DNA of 64,000 nucleotides from Pseudooceanicola batsensis HTCC2597 (GCF_000152725.1 NZ_CH724131.1:461846-525845), one strand, 5' to 3'. Counted from the stretch's first letter, positions 19,458-28,250 are shown. A program made the numbers and translations. The notes: generated by a model not told the origin, from the letters alone.

Positions 19458-20206
19458 TCCGAGGGTTTCTCGCGGCCCCGCAACTCTTTCTCGATGCCTG
19501 CGTCCTGCATCAGGTCGGCGCATTGCGGTGTCATCAGGATGTGGTCGATCCGGATGCCGTTGTTCCGCTGCCACGCGCCGGCCTGGTAATCCCAGAAGGA
19601 ATAATGGCCGGGGGCCGGGTGGCGCGTGCGGAACGCCTCGGTGAAGCCCAGGTTCAGCACCCGCCGATAGGCGTCGCGGCTGTCGAGCCTGAAAAGCGCG
19701 TCGTCGCGCCAGGCATCGGGCCTGGCAACGTCCTCGGGCTGGGGAATGATGTTGTAATCCCCCGCCATCAGCGCCGGTTCCTCCTGCGCGATCAACTGCC
19801 TGGCCCGTTCGCGCAGACGCTCCATCCACGCCAGCTTGTAGTCGTATTTCGGCCCCGGCGCGGGGTTGCCGTTGGGCAGGTAGAGCCCGCAGACGCGCAG
19901 GGCCGCATGCTCGCCGACGACCGTCGCCTCGATCCAGCGCGCATGGTCGTCCGCATCGTCGCCGGGCAGGCCCCGGGTCACGTCCTCGAGCGGCAGCTTT
20001 GAAAGAATCGCCACACCGTTGAAGCTCTTCTGCCCATGGGTTTCGACGTTGTAGCCGCGGTCCTCGAAGATCTCGCGGGGGAAGTTCTCGTCCACCGACC
20101 TGATCTCCTGCAACAGCACGACATCCGGCCCGGCCTCGTCCAGCCAGGTGGTCAGCGCCGCGTGGCGTGCCTTGATGCCGTTGATGTTGAACGTGGCGAT
20201 GCGCAT
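19424..20206 (-). CDS. xth: exodeoxyribonuclease III
   Basis: A 260-residue endonuclease/exonuclease/phosphatase-fold enzyme for base excision repair. It cleaves at abasic sites and degrades 3' ends. Family motifs: MRIATFNINGIKARH, VVLLQEIRS with the metal-binding Glu, GLYLPNGNP, MAGDYNIIPQPEDV, NNGIRIDHILMTP and PSDHVPVWVDL with the catalytic His. The start is the ATG at 20206. It converges and overlaps slightly with the FAD monooxygenase. The region upstream (20207-20577) is shared with the divergent repeat-protein gene. Confidence 0.95.
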   Translation of the reverse strand: MRIATFNINGIKARHAALTTWLDEAGPDVVLLQEIRSVDENFPREIFEDRGYNVETHGQKSFNGVAILSKLPLEDVTRGLPGDDADDHARWIEATVVGEHAALRVCGLYLPNGNPAPGPKYDYKLAWMERLRERARQLIAQEEPALMAGDYNIIPQPEDVARPDAWRDDALFRLDSRDAYRRVLNLGFTEAFRTRHPAPGHYSFWDYQAGAWQRNNGIRIDHILMTPQCADLMQDAGIEKELRGREKPSDHVPVWVDLAV

Positions 20207-20577
20207 GGCCGTGTCTCCCTCTGTCCGGGCCTTTCTGGAGGATCCGCCAGGGCGGGGCAAGCGGCGCGAAATAGCGTCTTCCCTGTGCGAGTCGGCGTCA
20301 TCTCGCCGCCGCGGCTGCTCCAAGTTGAGTCATGCAAGACGGATGATTCGCGCATCGCAGACCCCTTAAGATGACGTCATAGGCCGCTGCCAGGCATTCA
20401 CGTGTTCGAATTTACGAAAAATTTGCCCGTCCCCCGTTTCAATCGTTTCAGGCGCTTAGCGCGAATCACTTCGCGTGCCATAAATCGGGACACACGTATA
20501 GGTTGTTTTTTTACTTTGCAGAAACCGTTCAGAGGGCAATCCTCGGGGCATCAACCACCAACTGGGAGACCCTGAAG
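20207..20577. other. AT-rich intergenic region upstream of the repeat-protein gene
   Basis: This 371-base divergent region is clearly lower in G+C than its surroundings, especially 20395-20520. It contains the 10-base palindrome ATGACGTCAT at 20371-20380, the inverted repeat CGCGAA-TCAC-TTCGCG at 20460-20475, and a TATAGG that could be a -10 box at 20497-20502 followed by TTGTTTTTTTACTTT. A GGGAG ribosome site precedes the ATG at 20578. No gene is seen inside it. I infer that it carries the promoter and operator of the repeat-protein gene and perhaps that of xth. Confidence 0.5.
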
Positions 20578-21348
20578 ATGTCTGCAATCCACAAAAGCTT
20601 TGTTCAGCAAGCAACTGCAAAACTTGAAGAAAAAACCATGTTCGACGGCGACGCGACCGAGATGTTCGCCTCGGGTTCGGCCCCGGTTTCGACCCGCATG
20701 ACGGCTGGCGACGCGGTCGAGATGTTCGCCTCCGGTTCCGCCCCGGCCACGGCCGTCAGGGCCCTCTCGGGCGACGCTGTGGAACTGTTCGCCTCGGGGT
20801 CCGCGCCGACTGCCCGCACGGATGTCAAGGGGGGAGATTCGGTTGAAATGTTCGCCTCGGGCTCGGCTCCGACCGCAACCCGCGCCTCGGACGGTGACGC
20901 CGTCGAGATGTTCGCCTCCGGCTCGGCGCCGAACGCCACAAAGATGAGCAGCGGCGACGCGGTCGAAGCCTTCGCCTCGGGTTCCGCTCCGGTGACTTCG
21001 GAAATCGCCTCTGGCGACGCGGTCGAAGCCTTCGCCTCCGGTTCCGCCCCGGTGACTTCGGAGATCGCCACGGGCGACGCGGTCGAAGCCTTCGCCTCCG
21101 GTTCCGCTCCGGTGACGTCGGAAACCGCCGCGGGTGACGCAGTCGAAGCCTTCGCCTCCGGTTCCGCTCCGGTGACCTCGGAGATCGCCACGGGCGACGC
21201 GGTTCAGTCCTTCGCTTCCGGTTCCGCTCCGGTGACTTCGGAAACCGCCGCGGGTGACGCGGTCGAGGCCTTCGCCTCCGGTTCCGCTCCGGTGACCTCG
21301 GAGATCGCCACGGGCGACGCGGTTCAGTCCTTCGCCTCGGGCAGCTGA
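20578..21348 (+). CDS. tandem-repeat protein, GDAVE-FASGSAP units
   Basis: A 256-residue protein that I cannot assign to a characterised family. Residues 1-23 (MSAIHKSFVQQATAKLEEKT plus MFD) form a short non-hydrophobic N-terminal segment; there is no signal peptide. The rest is 12 tandem units of 20-21 residues with consensus GDAVEAFASGSAPVTSEIAT. Units 1-5 are diverged after the core (AVRALS, TDVKG and similar). Units 6-12 are near identical, and the last stops at FASGS. It has no cysteine and is acidic and Ser/Ala/Gly-rich, so it is probably disordered or beta-rich. An unrecognised gene follows after 57 bases, then a transporter. It could be a multicore peptide precursor or a structural repeat protein; both are inferences. 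Confidence 0.8.
   Translation: MSAIHKSFVQQATAKLEEKTMFDGDATEMFASGSAPVSTRMTAGDAVEMFASGSAPATAVRALSGDAVELFASGSAPTARTDVKGGDSVEMFASGSAPTATRASDGDAVEMFASGSAPNATKMSSGDAVEAFASGSAPVTSEIASGDAVEAFASGSAPVTSEIATGDAVEAFASGSAPVTSETAAGDAVEAFASGSAPVTSEIATGDAVQSFASGSAPVTSETAAGDAVEAFASGSAPVTSEIATGDAVQSFASGS
20647..21345 (+). repeat. 60-63 bp coding tandem repeat, 12 units
   Basis: The coding array repeats every 60 bases (63 in units 2 and 3), starting from GGCGACGC. The highly similar block runs from about 20950 to the end, where units alternate between EIAT-type and ETAA-type linkers and between VEAF and VQSF cores. This alternation suggests recent duplication of a two-unit (120-base) block. Such DNA is prone to length change by recombination. 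It is in frame throughout. Confidence 0.9.
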
Positions 21349-21405
21349 TCCAGACGGACTACGGGACGGGGCGGGTCAGGCCCCGGTGATCAAAGGAGCA
21401 ATATC

Positions 21406-22497
21406 ATGTCCAATGTCATCCACCTTGCCTTCCCCTCCCGCAGCGAACAGCGGGCCGCGAGATACGCGGCCCTGCTGGACACCTTCGCCAACCACCGCCG
21501 CGATACCGACGATGTGTTCTGGCTTAAGGAAAACGCCGAAATCCTCAACATCCTGGAATGCACAGGCCAGGACGTGGCGCCCGAGGCGCTGTCCGTCTAC
21601 CGGGGCTTCTACGACACGATCGAGGAGCGGCTGGAATTCTTTCCGCAGTACTACCGGTTCCTCCTGTCCATCTGCCTCGACCTCGAGACGCTCGGTCTGG
21701 GGGGCGGCAAGGGCCGCGCCCTCGCGCAATGGGTGGCCGACCAGGGCCTGATCGAGGCCGAGCTGTCGGACCTGCAGCGCGGCGAGGCGACGCGCCTTAT
21801 GACGCGCGTTGGCGTCAGTCATGGCCAGGATGTGACGCTTATCAACGACAGGTTGAGTAGGTTTGTATCACGACCGACCACTTTTTCGGTTCCCAACAAG
21901 AAGGCGGCCTATGAGCTGACGCACATCGCATTTTACCTTTCCGAATATGGCCGTCGCGATCCCGACCTGGGCTCCGAAGCCGAGCAGAGCCTTAAATTCA
22001 CCGGCACGCTGGCATTTTTGGATTGCAATTGGGACCTTCTTGCGGAAGTTTTGGTGGCAATGCGTTACTGCGGCCTAACCCCTCCGGCCGAGTGGCAGGA
22101 TGCTATCGCCCATGTTGCGGCCGCTTTTGCCGTCGCGGAAGGAGACGACGCCGTGCGGCAGGATGACTATCACGCGTACCTGGTCTGCAACTGGGCGTTG
22201 AGCACATCCGGCGGCGCTCCGTTCCAGGCGCGCCTGACGCCAGGCCCGGTGAGCTTCCATTCGCAGCATGATCATCCCGCCCCGCTTCGCGAACTGTCCG
22301 AGGTGATCTACGGGCTGAACACGCGCCGGTCGTCCGACTGGCAGCTGATGCGCGACTATGTCTGCGAAAACGTCAGCCCCGACAGCGCCGACATCCTGAT
22401 CCGCGCCGAGGCCGCCTGCGACTGTTTCGGAGATTTCTTTGCCGGTTTCGCCCGCACGGGCATGCGCTCCGGCCGGGCGGAGGCGGCGCGCGCATGA
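21406..22497 (+). CDS. uncharacterised 363-residue helical protein, partner of the repeat gene
   Basis: I do not recognise a characterised function. AAGGAGC a few bases before the ATG marks a good start. The protein is soluble and mostly helical. The C-terminal half has three notable segments: YELTHIAFYLSEYG (169-182), CNWDLLAEVLVAMRYCGL (207-224) and DDYHAYLVCNWAL (253-265), followed by HSQHDH (285-290). The spaced His, Asp and Glu residues look like possible metal ligands, but this is inference. Codons between about 21810 and 22080 are less GC-rich than on either side. The stop overlaps the ATG of a DMT transporter (ATGA). Position suggests joint work with the repeat protein upstream. Confidence 0.75.
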   Translation: MSNVIHLAFPSRSEQRAARYAALLDTFANHRRDTDDVFWLKENAEILNILECTGQDVAPEALSVYRGFYDTIEERLEFFPQYYRFLLSICLDLETLGLGGGKGRALAQWVADQGLIEAELSDLQRGEATRLMTRVGVSHGQDVTLINDRLSRFVSRPTTFSVPNKKAAYELTHIAFYLSEYGRRDPDLGSEAEQSLKFTGTLAFLDCNWDLLAEVLVAMRYCGLTPPAEWQDAIAHVAAAFAVAEGDDAVRQDDYHAYLVCNWALSTSGGAPFQARLTPGPVSFHSQHDHPAPLRELSEVIYGLNTRRSSDWQLMRDYVCENVSPDSADILIRAEAACDCFGDFFAGFARTGMRSGRAEAARA

Positions 22498-23414
22498 AGG
22501 CAGCCTCGTTCACGGCCCTGACCGGCACCGCACTGGTCCTGATCTACACCGCGCTGATCTCGTCGGCCGACGGGATCACCAAGCTGCTGGCGGGCGGCTA
22601 CGCGGCGCCGCAGCTCTATGCCGTCTCCGGCGGGCTGGTGGCCCTGTTCTGCGTCATCGCCAACCGGATCAGCCCCGCACCCGGAGGCCTGCGGACCACG
22701 CAGCCCCGGGCCATGGCGGTGCGCGCCGTCGCCACGGTCGTCGCCGGGGCCGCCTTTTTCTACGCTTTCCGGCTGCTGCCCTTCGCCGAGGTCTTCATCT
22801 TCATCGGTCTGATGCCGCTTGTCGCCGGCCTGATGTCCGGCCCGATCCTGCGCGAACGCGTGGCGCCGCGCGTCTGGATCGCCCTCGCAGCCGGCTTCGT
22901 CGGCGTCCTGTGCCTCTTCCCCGAGGGCCTCACCGCCGTCACGCTGGGCCACGCCGTGGCCTTTCTCGCCTGCATTTCCGGCACGCTGTCGATGGTCATG
23001 GCCCGCTATGTCGGCCGTCGCGAGGCGAATTCGCTCGCGCTGGTCTTCTATCCGAACCTGCTGAACATGATCGTGATGGCCATCGCCCTGCCGTTCGTCT
23101 TCCGGCCCATGCCGCTCGGCGACCTCGGCCTGGCCGTCGCCTATGCCGGGCTGCTCTTCGGCGCCCGCTGGCTGCTGGTCGTGGCGCTGCGCCTTCTGCC
23201 CGCCTATACCGCGACGCCGCTCATGAACCTCCAGTTCGTCTGGATGGTGATCATCGGCGCCGCGTTCTTCGGAGAGGTCCCGGGCGCGCACATCTTCCTC
23301 GGCGCGGCCGTCGTCGTGGCCTCGGGGTCATACCTTGTCTACGAGCAATTCGCGGCGCAGCGCGTCCGGCGCGCGCCGCCGATGGCCCGGAGCGTCATGC
23401 CGCCCGCGGAATAG
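22494..23414 (+). CDS. DMT-superfamily (EamA-type) transporter
   Basis: A 306-residue inner-membrane protein with about ten predicted helices in two EamA repeats. The first begins SFTALTGTALVLIYTALISS and the second begins around LGHAVAFLACISGTLSMVMA, with a late MNLQFVWMVIIGAAFFGEVPG segment typical of the fold. EamA proteins export or exchange small metabolites. The ATG overlaps the stop of the 363-residue gene, so the two are coupled. Basic residues at the C-terminus (QRVRRAPPMARS) suggest a cytosolic end. The substrate is unknown; export of a product of the upstream genes is speculation. Confidence 0.88.
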   Translation: MKAASFTALTGTALVLIYTALISSADGITKLLAGGYAAPQLYAVSGGLVALFCVIANRISPAPGGLRTTQPRAMAVRAVATVVAGAAFFYAFRLLPFAEVFIFIGLMPLVAGLMSGPILRERVAPRVWIALAAGFVGVLCLFPEGLTAVTLGHAVAFLACISGTLSMVMARYVGRREANSLALVFYPNLLNMIVMAIALPFVFRPMPLGDLGLAVAYAGLLFGARWLLVVALRLLPAYTATPLMNLQFVWMVIIGAAFFGEVPGAHIFLGAAVVVASGSYLVYEQFAAQRVRRAPPMARSVMPPAE

Positions 23415-23472
23415 CGCCCGTTCGCGCGACAGGACCGGGGTCGGCCAGGGTCGGCCGGGGCCGCGGCAAGTG

Positions 23473-23796
23473 TCAGATCGAGAAGGAGGTGCCGCAGCCG
23501 CAGGAGCTCGTGGCGTTCGGATTCTCGATCACGAAGCGCGCACCGATCAGTTCGTCCGCGAAATCGATCGTCGCGCCTGCCAGGAAGGGCAGGGAGACGT
23601 CGTCGACCACCACCCGCTCGCCATTGCCCTCGAGCACGAGGTCGCCGTCGGAGGGGTCGTCCAGCTTGATGTCGTACTGAAACCCCGAGCAGCCGCCCCC
23701 CTCGACGGCCACGCGCAGGGCCTGTCCCTGGGCGCCGGCGCCGATTTCGGACAGACGTTCGAAGGCGCGGTCGGTCACTTTGGGCGGGATCTGCAT
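23473..23796 (-). CDS. erpA: A-type iron-sulphur carrier, ErpA/IscA family
   Basis: A 107-residue HesB/IscA-fold protein that carries Fe-S clusters to target enzymes. The three conserved cysteines are present: GGGCSGFQYDI near residue 36 and SSCGCGTSFSI at the C-terminus. MQIPPKVTDRAFERLSEI is a typical start. Among A-type proteins I favour ErpA because of the stand-alone location and the SCGCGTSF end, but IscA or SufA cannot be ruled out. It is divergent from dgt across 136 bases. Confidence 0.85.
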   Translation of the reverse strand: MQIPPKVTDRAFERLSEIGAGAQGQALRVAVEGGGCSGFQYDIKLDDPSDGDLVLEGNGERVVVDDVSLPFLAGATIDFADELIGARFVIENPNATSSCGCGTSFSI

Positions 23797-23932
23797 GGCG
23801 ATACCTCATTGATGGGGCAAATCGGACGGTTTGCCTGACACTTGCCTGCAATATATGCAGGGTCACATCAGGGGACAAGGATCGCCGGCGCAGCACGCCG
23901 GGACCACCGGGACACAGTAAGAAGGAGGCGCC

Positions 23933-25144
23933 ATGCTCGCGCCCTATGCCTCGCATCCGGGGGCGTCGCGCGGGCGGCGCTATGCCGAAGAGGAAAGCAC
24001 GTTCCGCTCGTGTTATCAGCGTGACCGCGACCGGATCATCCATGCCTCGGCCTTCCGCAGGCTCAAGCACAAGACCCAGGTCTTCATCGAGCACGAGGGC
24101 GACTATTTCCGCACCCGCCTGACCCATTCGGTCGAGGTGGCGCAGGTCGCGCGCACCATTGCCGGCGCGCTCGGGCTCAACCCCGAACTGACCGAGGCCG
24201 TGGCGCTGGCCCATGACCTCGGCCATCCACCCTTCGGCCATACTGGCGAGGATGCGCTGGCCGAGTTGATGGAGCCCTACGGCGGGTTCGACCACAACGC
24301 CCAGGCGATCCGCATCGTCACCAGCCTGGAGCGCACCTATGCCGAATGGGACGGGCTGAACCTGACCTGGGACTGCCTCGAAGGCATCGCCAAGCACAAC
24401 GGGCCGGTGACGGGCGAGATTCCCTATGCGCTCGCCGAGTACAACGCGCTTCACGATCTCGAACTGCACACTCATGCCTCGGCCGAGGCGCAGGTCGCCG
24501 CGCTCTCCGACGATATCGCCTACAACAACCACGATCTGCACGACGGGCTGCGGGCCGAACTCTTCTCGACCGAGCAGCTCGCGGAACTGCCCATTCTGGA
24601 TCGCTGCTTCGACGCTGTGGACGCGCGCTACCCGGGCCTCAACCTCTACCGCCGCCGGCACGAGGCGCTGCGCCGGTTCTTCGGCGTGCTGGTCGAGGAC
24701 GTGATCGCGGTGACCCGCGAGAACCTGTCGGCGGTCGGCCCCGCCTCGGTCACCGACGTGCGCGAGGCCGGCCGGATGATGGCGCGCTTCTCGCCCGGGG
24801 TCTGGGCGGATCTCAAGGCGATCCGCGAATTCCTCTTCCACCGCATGTACCGGGCGCCGGAGGTGGTCGAGACGCGGGCAAAGGTGACCCGCATCGTCCG
24901 CGAACTCTTTCCTCTGTTCATGCAGACGCCGGACGTGCTGCCCAAGCAGTGGCGCAAGGATGTCGAGGCGGTCCGTGGCGACGAGACGGCGCTGGCCCGG
25001 ATCGTCTGCGACTACATCTCGGGGATGACCGACCGTTTCGCCATCGTCGAACACGCCCGTCTGACCGGCACCGAGCCGGAACCGGGGCTGCGCGCCTCCG
25101 GCCCCGGTCACATCCGTTACGAGGAGCGGATCCGGAACGGGTGA
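23933..25144 (+). CDS. dgt: deoxyguanosinetriphosphate triphosphohydrolase-like protein
   Basis: A 403-residue HD-domain enzyme that hydrolyses dNTPs to deoxynucleoside and triphosphate. Motifs: [20 protein letters not shown], the HD pair in [15 protein letters not shown] and [20 protein letters not shown], then [13 protein letters not shown] and DDIAYNNHD. The length matches the bacterial type 2 family. AAGGAGG lies about 8 bases before the ATG. Downstream lies an intergenic palindrome cluster, then argS. Confidence 0.92.
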   Translation: MLAPYASHPGASRGRRYAEEESTFRSCYQRDRDRIIHASAFRRLKHKTQVFIEHEGDYFRTRLTHSVEVAQVARTIAGALGLNPELTEAVALAHDLGHPPFGHTGEDALAELMEPYGGFDHNAQAIRIVTSLERTYAEWDGLNLTWDCLEGIAKHNGPVTGEIPYALAEYNALHDLELHTHASAEAQVAALSDDIAYNNHDLHDGLRAELFSTEQLAELPILDRCFDAVDARYPGLNLYRRRHEALRRFFGVLVEDVIAVTRENLSAVGPASVTDVREAGRMMARFSPGVWADLKAIREFLFHRMYRAPEVVETRAKVTRIVRELFPLFMQTPDVLPKQWRKDVEAVRGDETALARIVCDYISGMTDRFAIVEHARLTGTEPEPGLRASGPGHIRYEERIRNG

Positions 25145-25472
25145 TCCGCTCGGGCGCGCGCTGCGAGCGCCATCGTGTCATCCCCGGCCCCGACCGGGGA
25201 TCTCCCGCCACCCGCACCTTCGGCATCCCCGGCCCCGACCGGGGATCTCCTGCCACCCCGCACCACCGTCATCCCCCGGCGGCGACCCGAGGACCTTTCA
25301 CCATCCCGCACCGCCCGTCGGGCCGTCATCCCCGGGGTCGTGCCCTAGGATCACGGCCGAGCGCGGGGCCGGCCGCCGGTCCCGACCTGACGCAACGCAC
25401 GCGCCCGGGCTCCGCCCCGTTGACGCGCCACGCCGCCATGATAAACCCGCGCGAGATGAAAGGACCGGCCCG
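25145..25472. repeat. cluster of extragenic palindromic repeats
   Basis: The 328-base gap between dgt and argS holds no gene that I can support. It contains two nearly identical copies of CATCCCCGGCCCCGACCGGG followed by GATCTC (25180-25204 and 25224-25249), spaced about 44 bases apart. Two diverged copies begin with GTCATCCCC near 25268 and 25325. Each copy folds on itself through CCCCGG...CCGGGG. Weaker relatives occur near 1.4, 16.5, 16.66 and 34.17 kb. They are probably mobile or structural repeat units of this genome. The argS promoter must lie in or after them. Confidence 0.8.
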
Positions 25473-27218
25473 ATGAACCTATTCGCCGATATCCGCGCCA
25501 CCGTGCTCGACAGTCTCGCCGCCATGCAGCAGGAGGGGGACCTGCCCGGAGGCCTCGACTTTGCCAATGTCACGGTCGAGCCGCCCCGCGATCCCGGTCA
25601 TGGCGACATGGCCACCAATGCCGCCATGGTCCTGGCCAAGCCCGCCGGCCTCAAGCCCCGCGACATCGCCGAGGCGCTGGCCGACCGGCTCGCCGCAGAC
25701 GACAGGATCACCAGCGCCGAAGTGGCGGGGCCGGGGTTTCTGAACCTCCGCCTCGATCCGGCGGTCTGGGCCGACATCGTCCGGACAGTCCTGCAAAGCG
25801 GTCCGCAGTACGGCCGTTCCGCCATGGGCAGGGGCCTGAAGGTGAACGTCGAATACGTCTCGGCCAATCCCACCGGCCCGCTCCATGTCGGCCATACGCG
25901 CGGCGCGGTCTTCGGCGACGCGCTTGCCAGCCTGCTCGACTACGCGGGCTATGAGGTCACGCGCGAATACTACATCAACGACGGCGGCGCGCAGGTCGAC
26001 GTGCTGGCCCGCTCGGTCTACCTCCGCTATCTCGAGGCCCATGGCCACGAGGTCACCTTCGAAGGCGGCACCTATCCCGGCGACTACCTGATCTCGGTCG
26101 GCGAGGCGCTGAAATCCAAGGTCGGCGACGCCTACGTGGACCAGCCCGAAGAGGTCTGGCTCGACGACGTGCGCGAAATGGCCACCGAGGCGATGATGGA
26201 GCTGATCCGCGTCGATCTCGGCCTGCTCGGCGTGCAGATGGACCATTTCTTTTCGGAGAAGGCGCTCTACGGCACCGGCCGGATCGAGGCCGCCATCGAC
26301 AGCCTTTCGGACAAGGGTCTGATCTACCAGGGCACGCTCGAGCCGCCCAAGGGCAAGGTCCCCGAGGACTGGGAGCCGCGCGAGCAGACCCTCTTCCGCT
26401 CGACCGAACACGGCGACGACGTGGACCGCCCGATCAGGAAGTCGGACGGCAGCTGGACCTATTTCGCCCCCGACATCGCCTATCACTACGACAAGATCAG
26501 CCGCGGCTACGACCTGTTGATCGACGTCTTCGGCGCGGATCACGGCGGCTATGTCAAGCGGATGAAGGCGGCGGTCAGCGCTCTGTCGGACGGCCGGGTG
26601 CCGGTCGACATCAAACTCTGTCAGCTGGTCAAGCTCTTCAAGGACGGCGAGCCGTTCAAGATGTCCAAGCGGGCAGGGACCTTCATCACCCTCCGCGACG
26701 TGGTCGAGGAGGTCGGGCCGGACGTGACTCGCTTTGTCATGCTGACCCGCAAGAACGACGCGCCGCTGGATTTCGATTTCGACAAGGTGCTGGAACAGTC
26801 GCGTGAGAACCCGGTGTTCTACGTGCAGTATGCGCATGCCCGGATCGCCTCGGTCCTGCGCAAGGCGGGCGAGGCGGGGATCGCCCATGACGACGCGACG
26901 CTCGCCGCTGCCGATCTCTCGGGTATGACGGACGAAGCAGAACAGTCGGTCGCGAAGAAGCTGACGGAATGGCCGCGCCTGGTCGAGATCGCCGCCCGCA
27001 CGAACGAACCGCACCGCGTCGCCTTCTATCTCTACGAGCTTGCGGGCGATCTCCATACCCTGTGGAACCGCGGCAACGACAAGCCCGAACTGCGCTTCCT
27101 GCACGAGGGCGACGCCGCTCTGAGCCAGTCGAAACTGGCCCTTGCCCGTGCCGTAGCCGTTGTCATTTCCGCTGGTCTTGCTATCCTTGGCGTGACCCCC
27201 GCGGAAGAGTTGCGCTAA
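25473..27218 (+). CDS. argS: arginyl-tRNA synthetase
   Basis: A 581-residue class I synthetase that charges tRNA-Arg. Visible marks are the N-terminal Add1 domain ([20 protein letters not shown]), the HIGH-type signature [14 protein letters not shown], the tRNA-binding [13 protein letters not shown], and the KMSKS-like [16 protein letters not shown]. The C-terminal DALR anticodon-binding domain ends [13 protein letters not shown]. It is probably the first gene of a run with the SPOR protein, nagZ, scpA and scpB. Confidence 0.97.
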   Translation: MNLFADIRATVLDSLAAMQQEGDLPGGLDFANVTVEPPRDPGHGDMATNAAMVLAKPAGLKPRDIAEALADRLAADDRITSAEVAGPGFLNLRLDPAVWADIVRTVLQSGPQYGRSAMGRGLKVNVEYVSANPTGPLHVGHTRGAVFGDALASLLDYAGYEVTREYYINDGGAQVDVLARSVYLRYLEAHGHEVTFEGGTYPGDYLISVGEALKSKVGDAYVDQPEEVWLDDVREMATEAMMELIRVDLGLLGVQMDHFFSEKALYGTGRIEAAIDSLSDKGLIYQGTLEPPKGKVPEDWEPREQTLFRSTEHGDDVDRPIRKSDGSWTYFAPDIAYHYDKISRGYDLLIDVFGADHGGYVKRMKAAVSALSDGRVPVDIKLCQLVKLFKDGEPFKMSKRAGTFITLRDVVEEVGPDVTRFVMLTRKNDAPLDFDFDKVLEQSRENPVFYVQYAHARIASVLRKAGEAGIAHDDATLAAADLSGMTDEAEQSVAKKLTEWPRLVEIAARTNEPHRVAFYLYELAGDLHTLWNRGNDKPELRFLHEGDAALSQSKLALARAVAVVISAGLAILGVTPAEELR

Positions 27219-27290
27219 AGCACCGCCGCGACCGGGGACGAGCAGTCAACGGAAACCGACGCGCGGCAACGCGCGCGGGAGCGAGGCGAA

Positions 27291-28250
27291 ATGGCAGAGA
27301 TTCAGGTGGAGTCCGGGCAGGAAGACCCCTCCCTTTCCATGGCGACGCTGATCAACCTGACCGGCGGGCTGGTGTCGATCGCATTGCTGGTCGGCGTGGG
27401 CGTCTGGGGCTACCGGACCCTCATGCGCGACGTCTCCGATGTGCCGGTGGTCCGGGCCGCGGCCGATCCCATGCGGATCGCGCCGGAGGATCCGGGCGGC
27501 ACCCTGGCCGGCAATGTCGGTCTGGCGGTGAACAAGGTCGCGGCCGAGGGGCTGGCGGAAAAGCCGGCGGACCGCCTGATCCTGGCGCCCGCGCCGGTGC
27601 GGCTGGAATTCGAGGATGAGTCCCCCAAGCGCATCGCCGCCCGCCGCGAGGCCGAGGCCGAGGCGGCGGCCGCCGAAGCGCGGGCCGAGGCTGAACGGGC
27701 CGACCCGATCGCGGCCCTGACCGCGCGGGTCCTGAAGGACGCCGCGCCGCTGTCGGGCGAGACCGTCGAGCCGGTGACCACCGACGACACGATCGCCCGC
27801 GCCCTGCTCAAGGCCGAGCAGGCGGCAGAGGCGACCGAGACCAAGGCGGCGTTGCTGATGGACGGCACCGGCGGCCCGAACCTGACCCTGCGTCCCAGGA
27901 TGCGCCCGGTGGTCCTGGCCACCACCGCGCCCCAGGCCCCGATCGCCGCGCCGGCGCCGTTGCAGCCCGCGGTCGATGTGGATCCCGCCTCGATCCCTGC
28001 GGGCACCCGGCTGGTGCAACTGGGCGCCTATGACAGCGTCGAGACGGCGCGCAAGGAATGGGACCGGTTCAACAGCCGGTTCCGCGACTACATGGACGAC
28101 AAGCAGCGCGTGATCCAGAAGGCCAGCAGCGGCGGCCGCACCTTCTATCGCCTGCGGGTGATGAATTTCGCCGACCTCTCGGCCACGCGCCATTTCTGCG
28201 CCGCGCTGGTGGCCGAAAACGCCGACTGCATCCCGGTCGTCGCGAAATGA
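27291..28250 (+). CDS. SPOR-domain membrane protein
   Basis: A 319-residue single-pass protein. It has a cytosolic N-terminus, a membrane helix around 20-43 (LINLTGGLVSIALLVGVGVW), a long Ala/Glu-rich linker with coiled-coil character (RREAEAEAAAAEARAEAERA), and a C-terminal SPOR domain (GTRLVQLGAYDSVETARKEW, then TFYRLRVMNFADLSATRHFC). SPOR domains bind glycan strands without stem peptides at the division site. Its stop overlaps the nagZ start (ATGA), linking it with peptidoglycan turnover. Confidence 0.9.
   Translation: MAEIQVESGQEDPSLSMATLINLTGGLVSIALLVGVGVWGYRTLMRDVSDVPVVRAAADPMRIAPEDPGGTLAGNVGLAVNKVAAEGLAEKPADRLILAPAPVRLEFEDESPKRIAARREAEAEAAAAEARAEAERADPIAALTARVLKDAAPLSGETVEPVTTDDTIARALLKAEQAAEATETKAALLMDGTGGPNLTLRPRMRPVVLATTAPQAPIAAPAPLQPAVDVDPASIPAGTRLVQLGAYDSVETARKEWDRFNSRFRDYMDDKQRVIQKASSGGRTFYRLRVMNFADLSATRHFCAALVAENADCIPVVAK

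Noticed and set aside
20371..20380. ATGACGTCAT as a specific known operator
   Set aside because: A 10-base palindrome alone is weak evidence, and similar TGACGTCA occurs near 921 by hisA. Noted as part of the region only.
20647..21345. Regular 60-base repeats that could suggest a CRISPR array or minisatellite
   Set aside because: The repeats have no unique spacers, keep an open frame throughout, and encode a conserved peptide unit, so they are a coding tandem repeat.
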